Source of the DNA: Aralia elata
Taxonomy: Eukaryota; Streptophyta; Magnoliopsida; Apiales; Araliaceae
Length of the DNA stretch: 64,000 nucleotides
Reading direction: 5' to 3'
Assembly: GCA_034770075.1 (NCBI GenBank)
Contig: CM068384.1
Span: 103,165,613 to 103,229,612, forward strand
How positions within the stretch are numbered: the first letter of the stretch is position 1; the number at the start of each line of letters is the position of its first letter. The position numbers were made by a program, and so were the translations under genes. Shown piece by piece: positions 35,001 through 46,673 of this stretch. The notes under the pieces were generated by a model, which was not told the origin of the DNA, searched no databases, and saw only the letters and a program-made list of their open reading frames with translations.

Positions 35001-36240
35001 CCAACCAACTATGTTTTGTTCGTCGGTAATTTTTTGTTTTAAGCATACTCTCAACATTTTTGCCATAAACACACATTAATACACAAGTTAAACTCATGTT
35101 AACCTATATAAACATATCTAGCATGATTTTAGCCATTTAGAACTTGAACTTAGCATATCTACCATAAAAATTAAAAGAAAGCCAAGATTAGGGTTTTTAA
35201 GGTTTTTTCTTTACCTCCTAGACTTGATGGCTCTTTTTCCTCTTCTTCCAAAGTATGTGATGAAGGTGGATGGCATCCAAAGCTCCTCTCCTTGATGACT
35301 TTAATAGTACTCTCTAACCACCCACACTTGAAGGTTTAATGAATTTCTATGGTTTCCTTTCACCTTCTCTCTCTAACCCTCTCTTTCTTTTTCCTGAGAG
35401 TCTTTCTCTCTAAAGCTACTAGCAAATGTGAAAAATGAAGTATTCTAGGTGGTCAAGGATGGTCTAGGGTGATTTAAATTTTCTCTATCAAAAACATACT
35501 TAGAAATTCTATATCTATACATTTTATCCCCAACTTTATCTATCTAGCTAACTTGGAGATTTTCCACCAATGAAAGAGCTTAGATGAAGATTACATGGGA
35601 ATCTTATCTACAACTTTATCTTACAAGCCAACTTGGGGAGTACATGGGACCCACTTGATCCCTAACCCATTATCCCCTGATTTTGATTTATTTTTATTGT
35701 CTAATTTGGAGGATAATTGACAAATACTTGACTTTTTACTAAATGTACCAAGTGGACTAATGTTTGGGCTACCAAATAATTTCCCTTGGGCTATAATAAT
35801 TAAAACATTGGACTACTAGCATACTTGATAATTAATTCAAGTAGTGGACTAGTTTAATTAATTAAATGATCTCACATTAATTATATACAAGTCCAACACA
35901 CAATTAATTGCTTGGGCTTGTTTAAATAATTTACTAGGCTAGTCCATTAAAATTTAATTACATACTTGGACTATTAAATATAAATATTCATACTACACAT
36001 TGTTCTTGTTAACTAATACATATTAACTAATTTACAAAATTTAATTCACTTGCTATATTCAATTTAATTGAATATTTAATTAATAAACAACCTTATCAAT
36101 TTCCTTGATATTAAACCCTAGGGTTAGTCTGCTAATTTAAATAATATTAGTGTGACTCCCTTTAATTCCAAAATAATAAATAATCACATAGATTATTAAC
36201 CACACACAAATACTATTAGTGTAAAGTAGACACCAAAGCA
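32030..36240 (-). mobile_element. Tekay-like gypsy LTR, minus orientation, 5' end unresolved
   Basis: It begins (as LTR 3' end on the minus strand) TGTGACGCCCCTAAATTCGG at 32030. It carries the family's CCCTTGCCCTTGTC segment at about 32300, GCTCAGCAAGTTT at 32385, a very AT-rich zone, then sequence homologous in inverse to the plus-strand LTR at 61.4-63.4 kb. The 5' (right) end is not defined; it meets an oppositely oriented LTR piece near 36240. Over 4 kb long. Confidence 0.65.
33180..34430. repeat. AT-only palindromic repeat field in the LTR
   Basis: About 1.2 kb built almost entirely from A and T around units such as TTATTTAATATTAATTAAAT and its inverse, each self-complementary. A larger unit of about 310 bp is tandemly duplicated (about 33650-33960 and 33960-34270). 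Related sequence recurs inverted at 63.1-63.4 kb. Confidence 0.8.
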
Positions 36241-37504
36241 GACGGGTTCTACCTGCCTGATTTAAACCTGTAATGAAGAATTTAAAAGTTTGGTCACGTT
36301 GTTTAATTTATAAAACGCAAACAACCTAAAATGAGAAATATTGTAACATAAATCAATATATGGAGTCTTTATGTGACTAATTTGTATGTTATTATTAATT
36401 AAATGTGTAAGATATTTGAAAGATGTTTTTAGAGTATTAATTAAAGAACGCATCAGGCAAGTATCCTTAAACTTCTTCACAAGTTTTTTGAATTCATTTG
36501 ATTATATTCTTATGAATGTTATGTGGCGTTTTAAAGTTCAATTTACGCAACACCTATATGATTGTGTAAATTCCAAACTTATACAAATCTTTTAGCATTT
36601 GTACAAGTGTTTCAAATATGCTTTGCCATAAATTGTTCAAGTTTTAAAGTTCGATATTGCATGAACTATTTAAGATGTACGTCAATGCCATTTGTTTCGG
36701 CTAGATGCGGAGTTAAATATTTTATCCGTTTAAAAATAAAATTTTGAAATATTATTGATGTTAGGAAGAGCTATCCAACCCAAATTGTTTCGGTGAGGAT
36801 CCAGATTCTAATCTAAGATGAACAACCCTAATATTGGGGTATTTTACGTCGATAAAATCCCAACAGACCCCTGAGGTGGTCAAATAAACGCATATAGTCG
36901 TTTAGCTAAAGTGTTGTACAACATAGGGTACACTGGGTTGATCACCCAACGTGCCCATAAGCCAGACGGTTCATAGTTGAATAACTCTTGAACCTTTACG
37001 AAAATAAAAGTTTAAGGTCTTATTGATCACTCAGTTTTTCGTTTCAAAAAAAATGTTTTAAATAAAAAGGAATTTATTATTATTATTCCTATTTATTCGA
37101 AATGCTTCCACAACTATGGTTCAATTGTAGAAATAAAAACACGATTCGTAATTTTGTTGTTATTCAACTATTTATACTTGCTGAGCTTTGTAGCTCATTC
37201 TTACTTTAAATTTAATATTCTCAGCGAAGTTCGAACGTATTGAAAGTTCCGGTAAGGATAAAGAAAAAGGAAAGATGAACGAGTAGAAGATAGTGTGAAC
37301 TATTTGTAATAGTTAAAAGTATTGTAATAATTATTATATACTTTATCATGTGTTGAAAATTTTAAGGTCTGAGAACCTGGGATTTAGAGTAAGACATTAT
37401 AATAATTAGTAATTATATTTATGTCATTATTATTATGTTAGATGGGTAGTACCATGGTACACCATATCCATAGTTGAAAGATACTCAGATTTGGGGGCGT
37501 CACA
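36241..37504 (+). mobile_element. Tekay-like gypsy 5' LTR, 3' portion only
   Basis: It ends GATTTGGGGGCGTCACA at 37504, immediately followed by a primer-binding site. It contains the family's CTTGCTGAGC segment (about 37178) and GGTAAGGATAAAG. Only about 1.26 kb of the LTR is recognisable before the junction with the opposed LTR, so the 5' part seems lost. Confidence 0.65.
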
Positions 37505-37506
37505 GA

Positions 37507-37519
37507 TTGATATCAAAGT
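37507..37519 (+). promoter_or_regulatory. Primer-binding site, initiator tRNA-Met type (degenerate)
   Basis: TTGATATCAAAG two bases after the LTR end resembles the plant initiator tRNA-Met complement TGGTATCAGAGC. It fixes the orientation and the 5' position of the internal region. Confidence 0.6.
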
Positions 37520-37732
37520 TGTAGGATATAACCTTGAAGAAATTAGAGGAGTTAGTGAAGAAAACTCAGATGGAGTTGTAAGAAATAAATTGAGGAAATT
37601 CATTAAATAATAATAATAATATTATTATTATTATTAATACTAAAAGTACATAAAATAAAATATATTGTTATGTGAATATAATAAATATATTTTGTTGTTA
37701 TGTGCTAATTAAGATATTAAAATTGATTGTAG

Positions 37733-38558
37733 ATGTCAGGTGAAGAGAAAATGAGAGACTTGAATGACGTGAGTGAGGAGTTGATTGCTCCACCCGAGCC
37801 AACACTCGAGCCAGTACTCGAGCCAAAAGCCAAAGTAGAGACTCACATTGAGGGTGACTCTGAGGAGGTTTTAAGAGACGAACCTATGATAGATTTAGAG
37901 TGATCATGAAGAGTACTCCGAGATGGAGCTGAGTGAAGAGAGAGAATCAAATCCTAAAGAGCCTCCTATAGAGCCAGAAGTAGGGACAGAAAAAGAATAA
38001 TAATACATGGTAGCAACCGTAGATGATAATGCGTCAGTGGAGGTGCAGGCTCTGTACAATAGGGTGTTCATCCTGAAGGAAATGAGGATAATAGCGAGAA
38101 GGATAATCGGTCGATTGGAAGTTATATTAAGAGAAATGGTAGAAAAGTGTGACATGCTGAAAGAGCAGGTCAATAAAATGGGAGCTGAATGTAATATATT
38201 ACAGGAAGCTCTGAGTAAGAAGAGGAAAAGGAAATAGAACGACAGTGATCCATGAAATTCTGGAAGTAATCGAGAAGACCTTAAGAAGAGGGTTATAGAA
38301 TGTAAGAATTATGGGAAGATGCATGAAGGGATATGCTTAAAGGGTAAGAATAGGTGTTATAATTGTGGACAAGAGGGACATATCTCTCCTTATTGCCCCA
38401 ATCCAAAGAAAGGTGTATGTTTTAATTGTGGATTGGCAGGTCACCAAGTAAGAAATTGTCCGATGACAAAGATAGGTGGAGAAAGTGGAAAGGAGTATGA
38501 TAAAGTCCGAGCTATAGGATCTCTTGTAATAGTAAGGATAATAGGAGAGGTAAGATAA
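37733..38558 (+). pseudogene. Extra ORF upstream of Gag: coiled coil plus triple zinc knuckle
   Basis: It starts MSGEEKMRDLNDVSEEL at 37733, with an acidic Glu/Pro-rich body (EEVLRDEP). A frameshift near 37900 and stops near 38000 follow. A helix-forming Lys/Glu stretch (LREMVEKCDMLKEQVNKMGA) comes next. The tail has three zinc-knuckle-like motifs: CKNYGKMHEGIC (first pair reduced), CYNCGQEGHISPYC and CFNCGLAGHQVRNC. Gag begins separately at 38931. The same ORF, in the same place, occurs on the minus strand at 45755-46466. Its zinc-knuckle tail mirrors that of the downstream Gag, suggesting a duplicated nucleocapsid module fused to a new N-terminal domain. Function is unknown; nucleic-acid binding is the natural guess. 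Confidence 0.65.
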
Positions 38559-38930
38559 TATCTTATGATTGAAGTATAGTAGATGATGTATATGTGAAAG
38601 TGTGTGTGTATATATATATATATACACACATGTGTGTAATGAGTAAATCCCAGCTTTTGTATGTAATAGCGGGATAGCTTTTGTAAATCCCAACTTTAAT
38701 ATAAGTTGTGGAATAGTTGTATAAATCCCATCTTTTTGTATGTAAATAGAGGGATAGGTAATGTATATAACAATAGCTATATGATTAAGTGTAATGTAGT
38801 AAGAGAAGTATATTAATATAAAAATATTTATTAAATGTGCTTTGAGTTGAGTATGTGTTTGCATTAACTAAAAATGCTGTAAGATAAAGAATGAAATATT
38901 AATAATAATAAATATTTTATTAACAGAAAA

Positions 38931-40358
38931 ATGCCGCCAAGATGGAGAAGAAGAGGAAGACTGAGAACACAGAGAGATGTAAATGTGGAATCAGAAATCG
39001 AGAATGAGGATAGAGAACCTGTAAACCCTATGCAGTAAGTTATAGATTTATTGGTAGGGGCATTTAATAGGAACCCCACAGGAGTACCCATAAATCCACT
39101 GGTTGTGCAAGTTGCCAGCTTTAAGGATTTCAAAAGTGTGGGACCGCCTGAGTTTAGCGGGACCACCGAGCCTATAGAGGCTCAATCTTGGATCAAAGAA
39201 ATATAGAAGGCATTTATTATCGCCCGAGTCGGAGATGAGCAAAAGACCGCTTTTGCTACCTATATGCTTAAATGAGAGGCTAATTTTTGGAGGAAAGCCA
39301 ACCAGAATAGGGTCGGAGAGGGAGTAATTGCCTAGGAAAGATTTAAGGAATTATTTTTCGAGAATTATTTCTCTAGCAACATGCAGAGTCGTATGGAAAT
39401 AGGATTCTTAGAATTGAAGCAAGAGGTCATGTTGGTGCCCTGGTACGCAACCAAGTTCAATGAACTGGCCAGATTTGCTCCACATCAAGTGGACACGGAG
39501 GAAAGGAAGGGAAGGAGGTTTGAGCAAGGCCTGAAACCCTAGCTCTACAACAAAGTTGCTATGTTGCAGGTCGATTCTTTTAGATTAATCTTGGAGAAGG
39601 TTGTCATAGCCGAAGGGGGAAGTAAGGTGTTGACTATGTTTAACCAAGAGAAGAAGAATAAGAAGAAGGTAGATGGAGGAAGTAAGGCTGAGGGTAGTGG
39701 AGGAAATGGTGGAAACCAAAAGAAAAATGGAATAGTTTCGGGAATACCAAAAATAAGTAGGGAGACCCAAAAAAGAGGATCGAACAATGCAGTAATTGAG
39801 GGAGAAATCACACGAGTGTGTTTGAAGGGGAAGTCAGTATGTTATAATTACTGGCATGAGGGACACATCTCTCCTAACTGTCCCAATCCGAAGAAAAATA
39901 GTGGGTGCTTTATCTGTGGATCGACAGATCATATGGCAAGAAATTGCCCGAAGAAGGGAGTTGACGGGGGAAGCGGCAGTAAAGGGAATATCAGTGGGAA
40001 GCTGACTATAACTGGTCCAGCTCCACCAAGTAAATCGACCGCGAGGACCTTCAATATGACGGTCTAAGATGCCGAGGCATTCGGAGATGTAGTTTCAGGT
40101 ATCATTTTGATCAATAATATAAATGCATATATATATTGTTTGATTCGAGTGCGACCTATTTTTTTTTACGTATTATGTGATTTTTGGTTAGACGTTTAAG
40201 TTCACCTCTAGAGACACTAGAGTCTCCCTTGGATATACTCATAGAAATGGTTACGTTGAAATTAGAGAACATAAGTTGATGGTAGATTTAATTCCGATTA
40301 AACTAGGAGAACTTAACATAATTTTTAGGTATGGATTGGTTATTTAACCACGAGGCAA
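38931..40358 (+). pseudogene. Ty3/gypsy (Tekay-like) Gag and start of protease
   Basis: From MPPRWRRRGRLRTQ at 38931 one frame runs to 40067 with five in-frame stops. It contains the retrotransposon Gag core: PPEFSGTTEPIEAQSWIKEI, RFKELFFENYFSSNMQSRME, YATKFNELARFAPHQVDTEE. The C-terminus carries knuckles CYNYWHEGHISPNC (one Cys lost) and CFICGSTDHMARNC. After 40067 a protease remnant survives: an LFDSSATYFF active-site-like piece (usual form D-S/T-G-A) near 40140 and MDWLFNHEA just before the CACTA insertion at 40360. Reverse transcriptase and integrase are missing. Confidence 0.8.
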
Positions 40359-40359
40359 T

Positions 40360-43300
40360 CACTACAACAAAAGGGGCTATCAGCGACCGTCTATCAACGA
40401 CCGTATATGGTCGCAGATGGGTATCAGCGACCGTATACGGTCGCTGATAATGGTCACATATAATCTGGTCGCTGGGAGGACAGTAGCGACCACCATTAGC
40501 GATCGCATTATCAGCGACCGACAATAGCGACCGTATCAGTCGCTTAGTTGAGTCAGCCTCAGTTATAACGTGGAACATGTGGCAATTTGGTGTCAGACTA
40601 GTAGCGATCAAAATCAGCGACCGACATCGGTCACTGATATGTTGAATGGGAGGAACACGTGGCAGTTCTGAGAATTGATATTAGGGACCGCATGCGGTAG
40701 CTGATACCTGGTTAAAAAAAACAATTTTAGCCAGTTTTGCAGATTTACAAAAAACTAAAACCTATTTTGTACCTGATCCCAATACACAACAGTTTATATA
40801 AACATACATATTAACATATTTATACCCCACACATGCACAATAGTATATATTAACATCCATCCATATGCAAACACATAAACCAACACAATATAAACTTTAA
40901 AAACATTCATAAACCAAAGGGAACTGAAAACTTTATATCAATGTAGTCTTTAAACTTTAATTAACATATATATGTCCAAACATTCATAATCACAGACAAG
41001 GTATTTGAAGTATAGCTAGCTAGCTAAGTCTTCATGCATCATCGTCCAAATTAGTATGACCCTGTAGACAAAAGAAGAAAACATGTTACATATGTTGATA
41101 CTGGTAGCTATTACAATATTTATGTATTTAAGTTAGTGACTTATTTGATTATAATAAGAACTAAGATTACCTCGTTGTCATCTTGTTGTTGTCGCCACTA
41201 CCTCAGCCAACTCATCAGGACTCAAAGACTATAGATGACCGCCCAACATGCGAAGAAGATCTCGATCTTGACAGATCGCTCTAACACAGTCAGCGGGAGT
41301 ATGAATGGCTGGATGACCTGATGACTATGTCGACTGGGTAGCAGAGTTGCCTATGCCGCTGATGGTAGGGCGTCGTCTTTGTCCTTGGCCTTTGACATAG
41401 TTCTTCTTCACGACTGACGCCCTCTCCCATAGCTCCTGATCAATCTGGGGACGCAGAGTGCCTTCAGGATAATGCTCGTTCATTAAAGTTTTATAAGTGT
41501 CATGTCAGCAAGTTAACAATTAGATATTGCAAAATAAATATAGAATGTGTAAAAATGACGTTAACATTTAAAAACTTCATATATATGAATAACTTATATA
41601 GTACCACTATCTGAACAGCCTCCGACAGACCTTCACGGGTGGCCACGTACACATCCAGCCAATGGATAGGCTGACCCTGAGACTGAGCCTCCTACAAAAC
41701 AAGTTCTCATATTAAACATGTAAACATATAATATTCTATAAACATTGAATATAAACAACCTTCGTAGTCATACGTACCCTGACAGCAATATGCTGCAACT
41801 GTGATATACTGCCGCCCTTGTATGTCCCTTTTGCCTTCTCGCCTTCAGGTGCTCCTGAGGCTCTATTCGCAGCGGCAGTCTTGCGTCTCTTTACCCAACT
41901 CTCAGCCCTCCACTGGTCACACATCGTAACCAATGTGTCATGCGCGCACCACCAAGGGCTGTGCTCGTGCATATACTGTTCACCCTCTCCAGATGGTCGA
42001 TCTCAGCATTGTGCAGGGCTTTTTGACGTTCCTTGTTCAAATTATCTTTGGTTCTGGCGACACACTTCTACCAGAATAACATCTGCATAACTGATGCACT
42101 CTCATCGTCCCATCTATATCTCCTCTGCACATAAAACAACAATAATATTAACACAATAAGTATACCATTTACTAACAACAACGCTAAATAAGTTGGTAAC
42201 AACAACGCTAAATAATTTTATTTCATTAACTATATTATCTGAGTTAAATTAAAAAGAAATACCTGAAATTCAGTCCAAACTGCATCCTTGTGGGTGATAG
42301 GTGTGCTCACCCACGTAATCACTGGCGTAGTCCAGTTCTGTAAGCATAATTGTGAAATGCACTTCACATTCTTACTGTCTTGAAAATCACTACAATATAT
42401 TACAGTTTACATTAAAGATAAGTAAATTTATTTTAATATTAACGATAATTAAATACATATATAGATGTAGAATAATGGAAACATAAAAATTAAAAGAAAT
42501 GATGTTAAACGTACGTGTTGTCCGGTGGATGGCGAATCTGAATGAGAAGTTGGTCATCCAAATTAGTCGGGGCCTTCGGCACATTATTAGGGCCCCGACC
42601 CAAGTCGCGCTTTCGTTGCGCTGGCTCAGAAGACATCTGCAAACAAAAAATTATAGGATGTTATTATGAATGAATTATATGATTTACATATACAATTAAA
42701 ATGATATGAAATTGTTAACTACGACAACTATAAATAAAAGCTACATTAATTAACATGACAATGCAAGGATATAGAGAACATGTATATATGCAGTAGTTCG
42801 AAATACAAGTCAGCCTAAACATATATTTTAATAAAAATCGTTGTCTGAGTCAGAATTATTGTATTCCCCTTGTTAGAGATTTCTAATTCATCCCAATGTC
42901 ATTTATGATGCTTACAAATACATATAGATGTATATGTACATATATGACAAGATTGTGCATCATAAATGTTTATTCAGGAATGGGATGAGGATACATACCA
43001 AAATAAATGTACACAGTATGAGATCGACTAGCCAAAGGCATGATATATTGTTGCACATCTTAAATTATTCGTTAGTATGGTCCTATGTCATCCTACATAT
43101 TTTAACTGACATATGCACCGTCCTAAAGACAATAGATTGCTAGGGGTGGAATATGAATCATAGCATCATGCATGGTCTGCATATGCATTGGGACAAGTCT
43201 ACATCAATATACGCCTCTATTCAGTTATCCGACCAACAAAAAAATTTCGCCAGAGTCTCCCCTACAATATGGACTATCCACATGCACGAGGGCGTGCATA

Positions 43301-44591
43301 TATGGCCATTTGTAGGCACCCAAGACACAACCCAACAGGCATATACAAATTCAAATATAATAAGACCAAAATAATAATGAATGGATGCAAAACCTTTAAG
43401 AAATAAACACCCAAAAAACTAACTGTTAAGCATTCTGATATAGCTTATGAACTGCCTAGTATTAGTATACTTGGTTTATGACATATTAGTTATCCACAAT
43501 TAGTATACTCCACAATTAGTGTCCATACTTGTTAAGTAATAAAAATTTGTTAAGTTATTACTTGTATGAAGTATATTGTAATAAATTAACAATTTGAATA
43601 TAGCTAATTCGTATTTTTGCATGTAATCCATTTTGAATATAGTTATAATTCATTTTATACACTTTTCTCTACTTTATTTTGTATTAATTTGTGTAAGATA
43701 TGTATTTTTGACATCTTTGGAGGAACAAGGGAGTATATTTTCTATGTCTCCTTACAGTACAAGGGAGAATATCCTATGCCTTTATGAATGATTTTCAAGT
43801 ATTTTTTTCCCAAAGTTTACTTTTTGTTTTTGATTCAAAATTATGGAATGCTAAATGAGGGGAAGCCTACCATTATTCTCATACATCCCCTCATTTTTCC
43901 CTTCTGAAGGAACGTCTACAGTTTTACAAACTAAACCCCTACAATCAATGTAGACTCCCCTGAATTAAATCTCTGTTTTTTTATACAATGACTTTATTCA
44001 TTGTAGAGGTTCCTAAGTGGTGATGCCTTGAGCCACTAATGACTGTTTTGAGAAGCAAAACTTAATTGAAAAAAAGAATTAGTGCTTACAATGTAATCGT
44101 GATTCAAAATTTCATCAGCAGAATGTAATCACATAATTTAAAAGACGTATAACCACATAATTTCATCATCAAAATCTCTTCATATTTCATTTAGGATTTA
44201 ATCCGTACTCAAAGCCATAACATTCACATAAATTTCGAAACAGGATTACTTGTAATCATGATTCACAACTAACCCAGCCTAGAAAAATTGAAAGAAACTA
44301 CCCTATAATAAGATTATATCCGTTTATTCAAGAAAAAATATTATAAATCTGATTTATATTGTACACATGCATATGAAATTCATACCTGAATATGATGGGG
44401 CGGCGTGGGCACCGTGGGATGGGTCGACCGGCGTGGGCACCGTGGGATGGGTCGGCCGGTGTGGGGCCACTCTTGATCTCCTCTATTTTCTCTTCTCTCT
44501 CTTCTATGTCTTCTCTTTTTTTTCTTCTTCTGTTTCGTTTATGGCCGACTGTCTGGTTCCTAATAGATTAAATAGGATCAGCGACCGACTT
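40360..44591 (-). mobile_element. CACTA-C: autonomous-type CACTA remnant, right end lost
   Basis: The left end CACTACAACAAAAGG at 40360 is followed by a subterminal zone (40380-40700) with many CAGCGACCG / CGGTCGCTG repeats. A decayed transposase-type gene lies on the minus strand. At the right only one AGCGACCGAC remnant (about 44578-44591) remains and no terminal repeat is present, so that end appears deleted into the neighbouring gypsy Gag. About 42640-44360 holds no recognisable gene. Two tandem GC-rich copies of GGCGTGGGCACCGTGGGATG lie at about 44401-44465. Confidence 0.7.
41175..42636 (-). pseudogene. Transposase_24 / Ptta-En-Spm type gene of CACTA-C
   Basis: Minus-strand exons beginning MSSEPAQRKRDLGRGPNNVP at 42636. 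Then NWTTPVITWVSTPITHKDAV (about 42262-42340), then a larger exon (about 41780-42123) with LGGAHDTLVTMCDQWRAESW and YKGGSISQLQH, then EAQSQGQPIHWLDVYVATRE (about 41610-41695) and a last exon with ELWERASVVKKNYVKGQ. The KGGS-type motif and the W-x-E-S spacing fit the plant Transposase_24 (Ptta/En/Spm, PF03004) family that accompanies TNP2 in CACTA elements. At least two in-frame stops are visible (one in exon 3, one near the end). No TNP2 catalytic ORF is found beside it. Confidence 0.6.
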
Positions 44592-44599
44592 CTGCAATC

Positions 44600-45208
44600 A
44601 TCGCCGAGGGAGGAAAATATTCCTGGCTTCAATCCGTTCTCAAACCTTTGCACCTTTTGTGCTTCAGTGTCCACTTAATGTGGAGAGAATCTAGCTAACT
44701 CGTTAAATTTGGCGGCATATTAAGAAACCGACATATTCTCCTGTTTCAGCTCTAGGAATTTAACCTCCATCCTTGCTTGCATACTCGGCGAGAAGTAATT
44801 CTCGTTAAACAATTCTTTGAACCTTGTCCATGTCACCAGCGTTGTTCCTGCTCTATTCTGGTTTGTCTCCCACCACTAGTTCACCTCCCCCTTCATCAAA
44901 TAGGTAGTAAAGACGGTCTTTTTGTCCTCTTCTACTCTAGCGATAACGAATGATTTCTCTATTTCTTTTATCCATGTCTGAGCTTCTATTGGATCTGTTG
45001 ATCCCTTAAACTCTGGCGGTCCTACTACCTTGAAGTCTTTAAAGTTCGCCAATTAATTTCCTAGCAGATTTCCTACGGCTGGTGCTCTATTCTGCATAGC
45101 CTCTGCTAACATGTTAACAAAGTTCTGCATCGAGTCTGCTTGACCTCCTTCATTATTATTGAATTCATCTACCCTCCTTTGGTGACGTTGTTCTCTTCTT
45201 GGCGGCAT
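44600..45208 (-). pseudogene. Ty3/gypsy (Tekay-like) Gag, minus strand, truncated
   Basis: It starts at ATG 45208 (MPPRREQRHQRRVDEFNNNE). The frame continues with VVGPPEFKGSTDPIEAQTWI, FVIARVEEDKKTVFTTYLMK, RFKELFNENYFSPSMQARME and YAAKFNELARFSPH, interrupted by about four stops. It ends abruptly after FENGLKPG near 44630-44605, where CACTA-C-derived sequence begins; the nucleocapsid, protease and polymerase are gone. It is a different copy from the Gag at 38931, with the same overall plan. Confidence 0.75.
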
Positions 45209-45754
45209 TGTCTGTTTAAACAAAACTTTAATTTATTACTTCATCTTTTACACCTTTATGCTACCTTTTATTAGTGGCATTATAGAAAAAATTTAACACA
45301 AAATTTTTAAAATCGGACCAATTCAGCTTGTTGGATTGACGAATTCCACTTGCTGATTTATTAAATTTCAGCTTGCTGAATTCACAAATTCAGCTTGCTA
45401 AAATCACCACTTACTATCTTTTATCCTCAGAATTTATTGACTTAATCAAACATATATTCATATCACTGCAGTTACATATTCCTTCAAATAGTACATGGTA
45501 CATTTCGTCATACAACACATATTGCTACAAACATTTACTATCTCTTTGTGACAAAAGTTAGGTTCATTGCTACAACTTTATACAAAAAGTTGAGACTTAC
45601 AAAAATTATTTTGATACTCATACAAAAGCGAGGATTACATTCCTATAGACATATATTTACATATACCTACTTGTCATCTCCGATACTATCTTACCAACAT
45701 ATTATCTTACTCCAAAAGGTTCTATCTCTCATGCTTAATCTTTCTTCCGTCCAC

Positions 45755-46466
45755 TTCCTTCCCCTATCTTCTTCTTAGGACAAATTTTAAACTGATGACC
45801 CTTTTCACCAAATGAAAAACATCCCCCTTTCTTTGGTTTGGAACAATTTGGTGAAATATGTCCTTGCTGACCATAATTGTAACACACATTCTTACCCTTC
45901 ATACATTCTCCCAAATGGTTCTTTCCACAGTTGTCATATGCCTGTTTCTTCTTTGGAATTTAATTCCCTGAGTTTTTGTCACTATCGTTGTTCCTTTTTC
46001 TTTTATTATTATTACCCTTCTTCTTCATCTTACTTATAGCTTCAGACGATACACTGCACTCAACCTTCATTCTATCGACTTGTGCATTCAGATCATTTCG
46101 TTCTTCTATCAACTCGTGCAATGCTCTTTCCCCCTTCCACAATTCCTCCGGGAGAAACACCATATTCCTTAGTTCTTGAACTTCCACGGATGCTTGGCCC
46201 TCTTTGATTACTACTCTACCACCTTCTCCATCTTTTATCCCTATTTCTGGCTCCACCTCAGCTTCTTTGGAATCTACTTCTTCCTCTTCATTCAGCTCCA
46301 TCTCGGGGTACTCGTCATGATCGCTTCCTAGATTTACCGCAGGTTCATCTCTTAAAACTTCCTCAATTGACTCACTCTGAGCTGGCACCTCGGCGAATGG
46401 CATTGGTGCAACTGCTAACACCTTCGTAATCATCTGGGTATCTCTAATCTCATTATCTCCTGACAT
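45755..46466 (-). pseudogene. Extra ORF upstream of Gag, minus-strand copy
   Basis: It is open from ATG 46466 for 168 codons to a stop at 45960, then continues in frame to a stop near 45777. It starts MSGDNEIRDTQMI. The acidic body includes EEVLRDEPAVNLGSDHDEYP, matching the plus-strand copy. A charged helical stretch (ALHELIEERNDLNAQVDRMK) precedes a basic KKKGNNNKRKR patch. The tail has knuckle relics: DNCGKNHLGEC, CYNYGQQGHISPNC (second Cys to Tyr) and CFSFGEKGHQFKIC. Gag starts about 570 bases downstream at 45208. The better preservation of this copy shows the ORF was a real, conserved part of the element rather than a chance frame. Confidence 0.7.
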
Positions 46467-46657
46467 TCTACAATCAGTTTAAACAACTTAATCAGTATAT
46501 CACCGATAAACAGAATCCATAAACACTAAGTGTCCACATATCTCACTATTAATGAATTTTCTCAATCCATCACTTAGAACTCTAAATGAGTTTTCTCTAT
46601 CTTTCTTATGGTTATATTCCTTAGGTTTTTCCTTCCCAGTTAAGGTTTATAACCTAC

Positions 46658-46672
46658 AGCTCTGATACTAAC
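46658..46672 (-). promoter_or_regulatory. Primer-binding site, tRNA-Met type, minus strand
   Basis: The minus strand reads TTAGTATCAGAGCTG immediately inside the LTR end (CATCACA at 46674). It is close to the initiator tRNA-Met complement. It confirms that this element is in minus orientation with its 5' LTR to the right. Confidence 0.65.
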
Positions 46673-46673
46673 T

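Noticed and set aside
38337..38864. 175-codon minus-strand frame rich in Ile/Tyr/Thr
   Set aside because: It lies antisense to the zinc-knuckle ORF and to AT-rich repeats (including a TA microsatellite); no domain.
42928..43406. Three overlapping 70-codon plus-strand frames inside CACTA-C
   Set aside because: No homology pattern, no splice context and no partner in the related CACTA-E or CACTA-D; likely chance.
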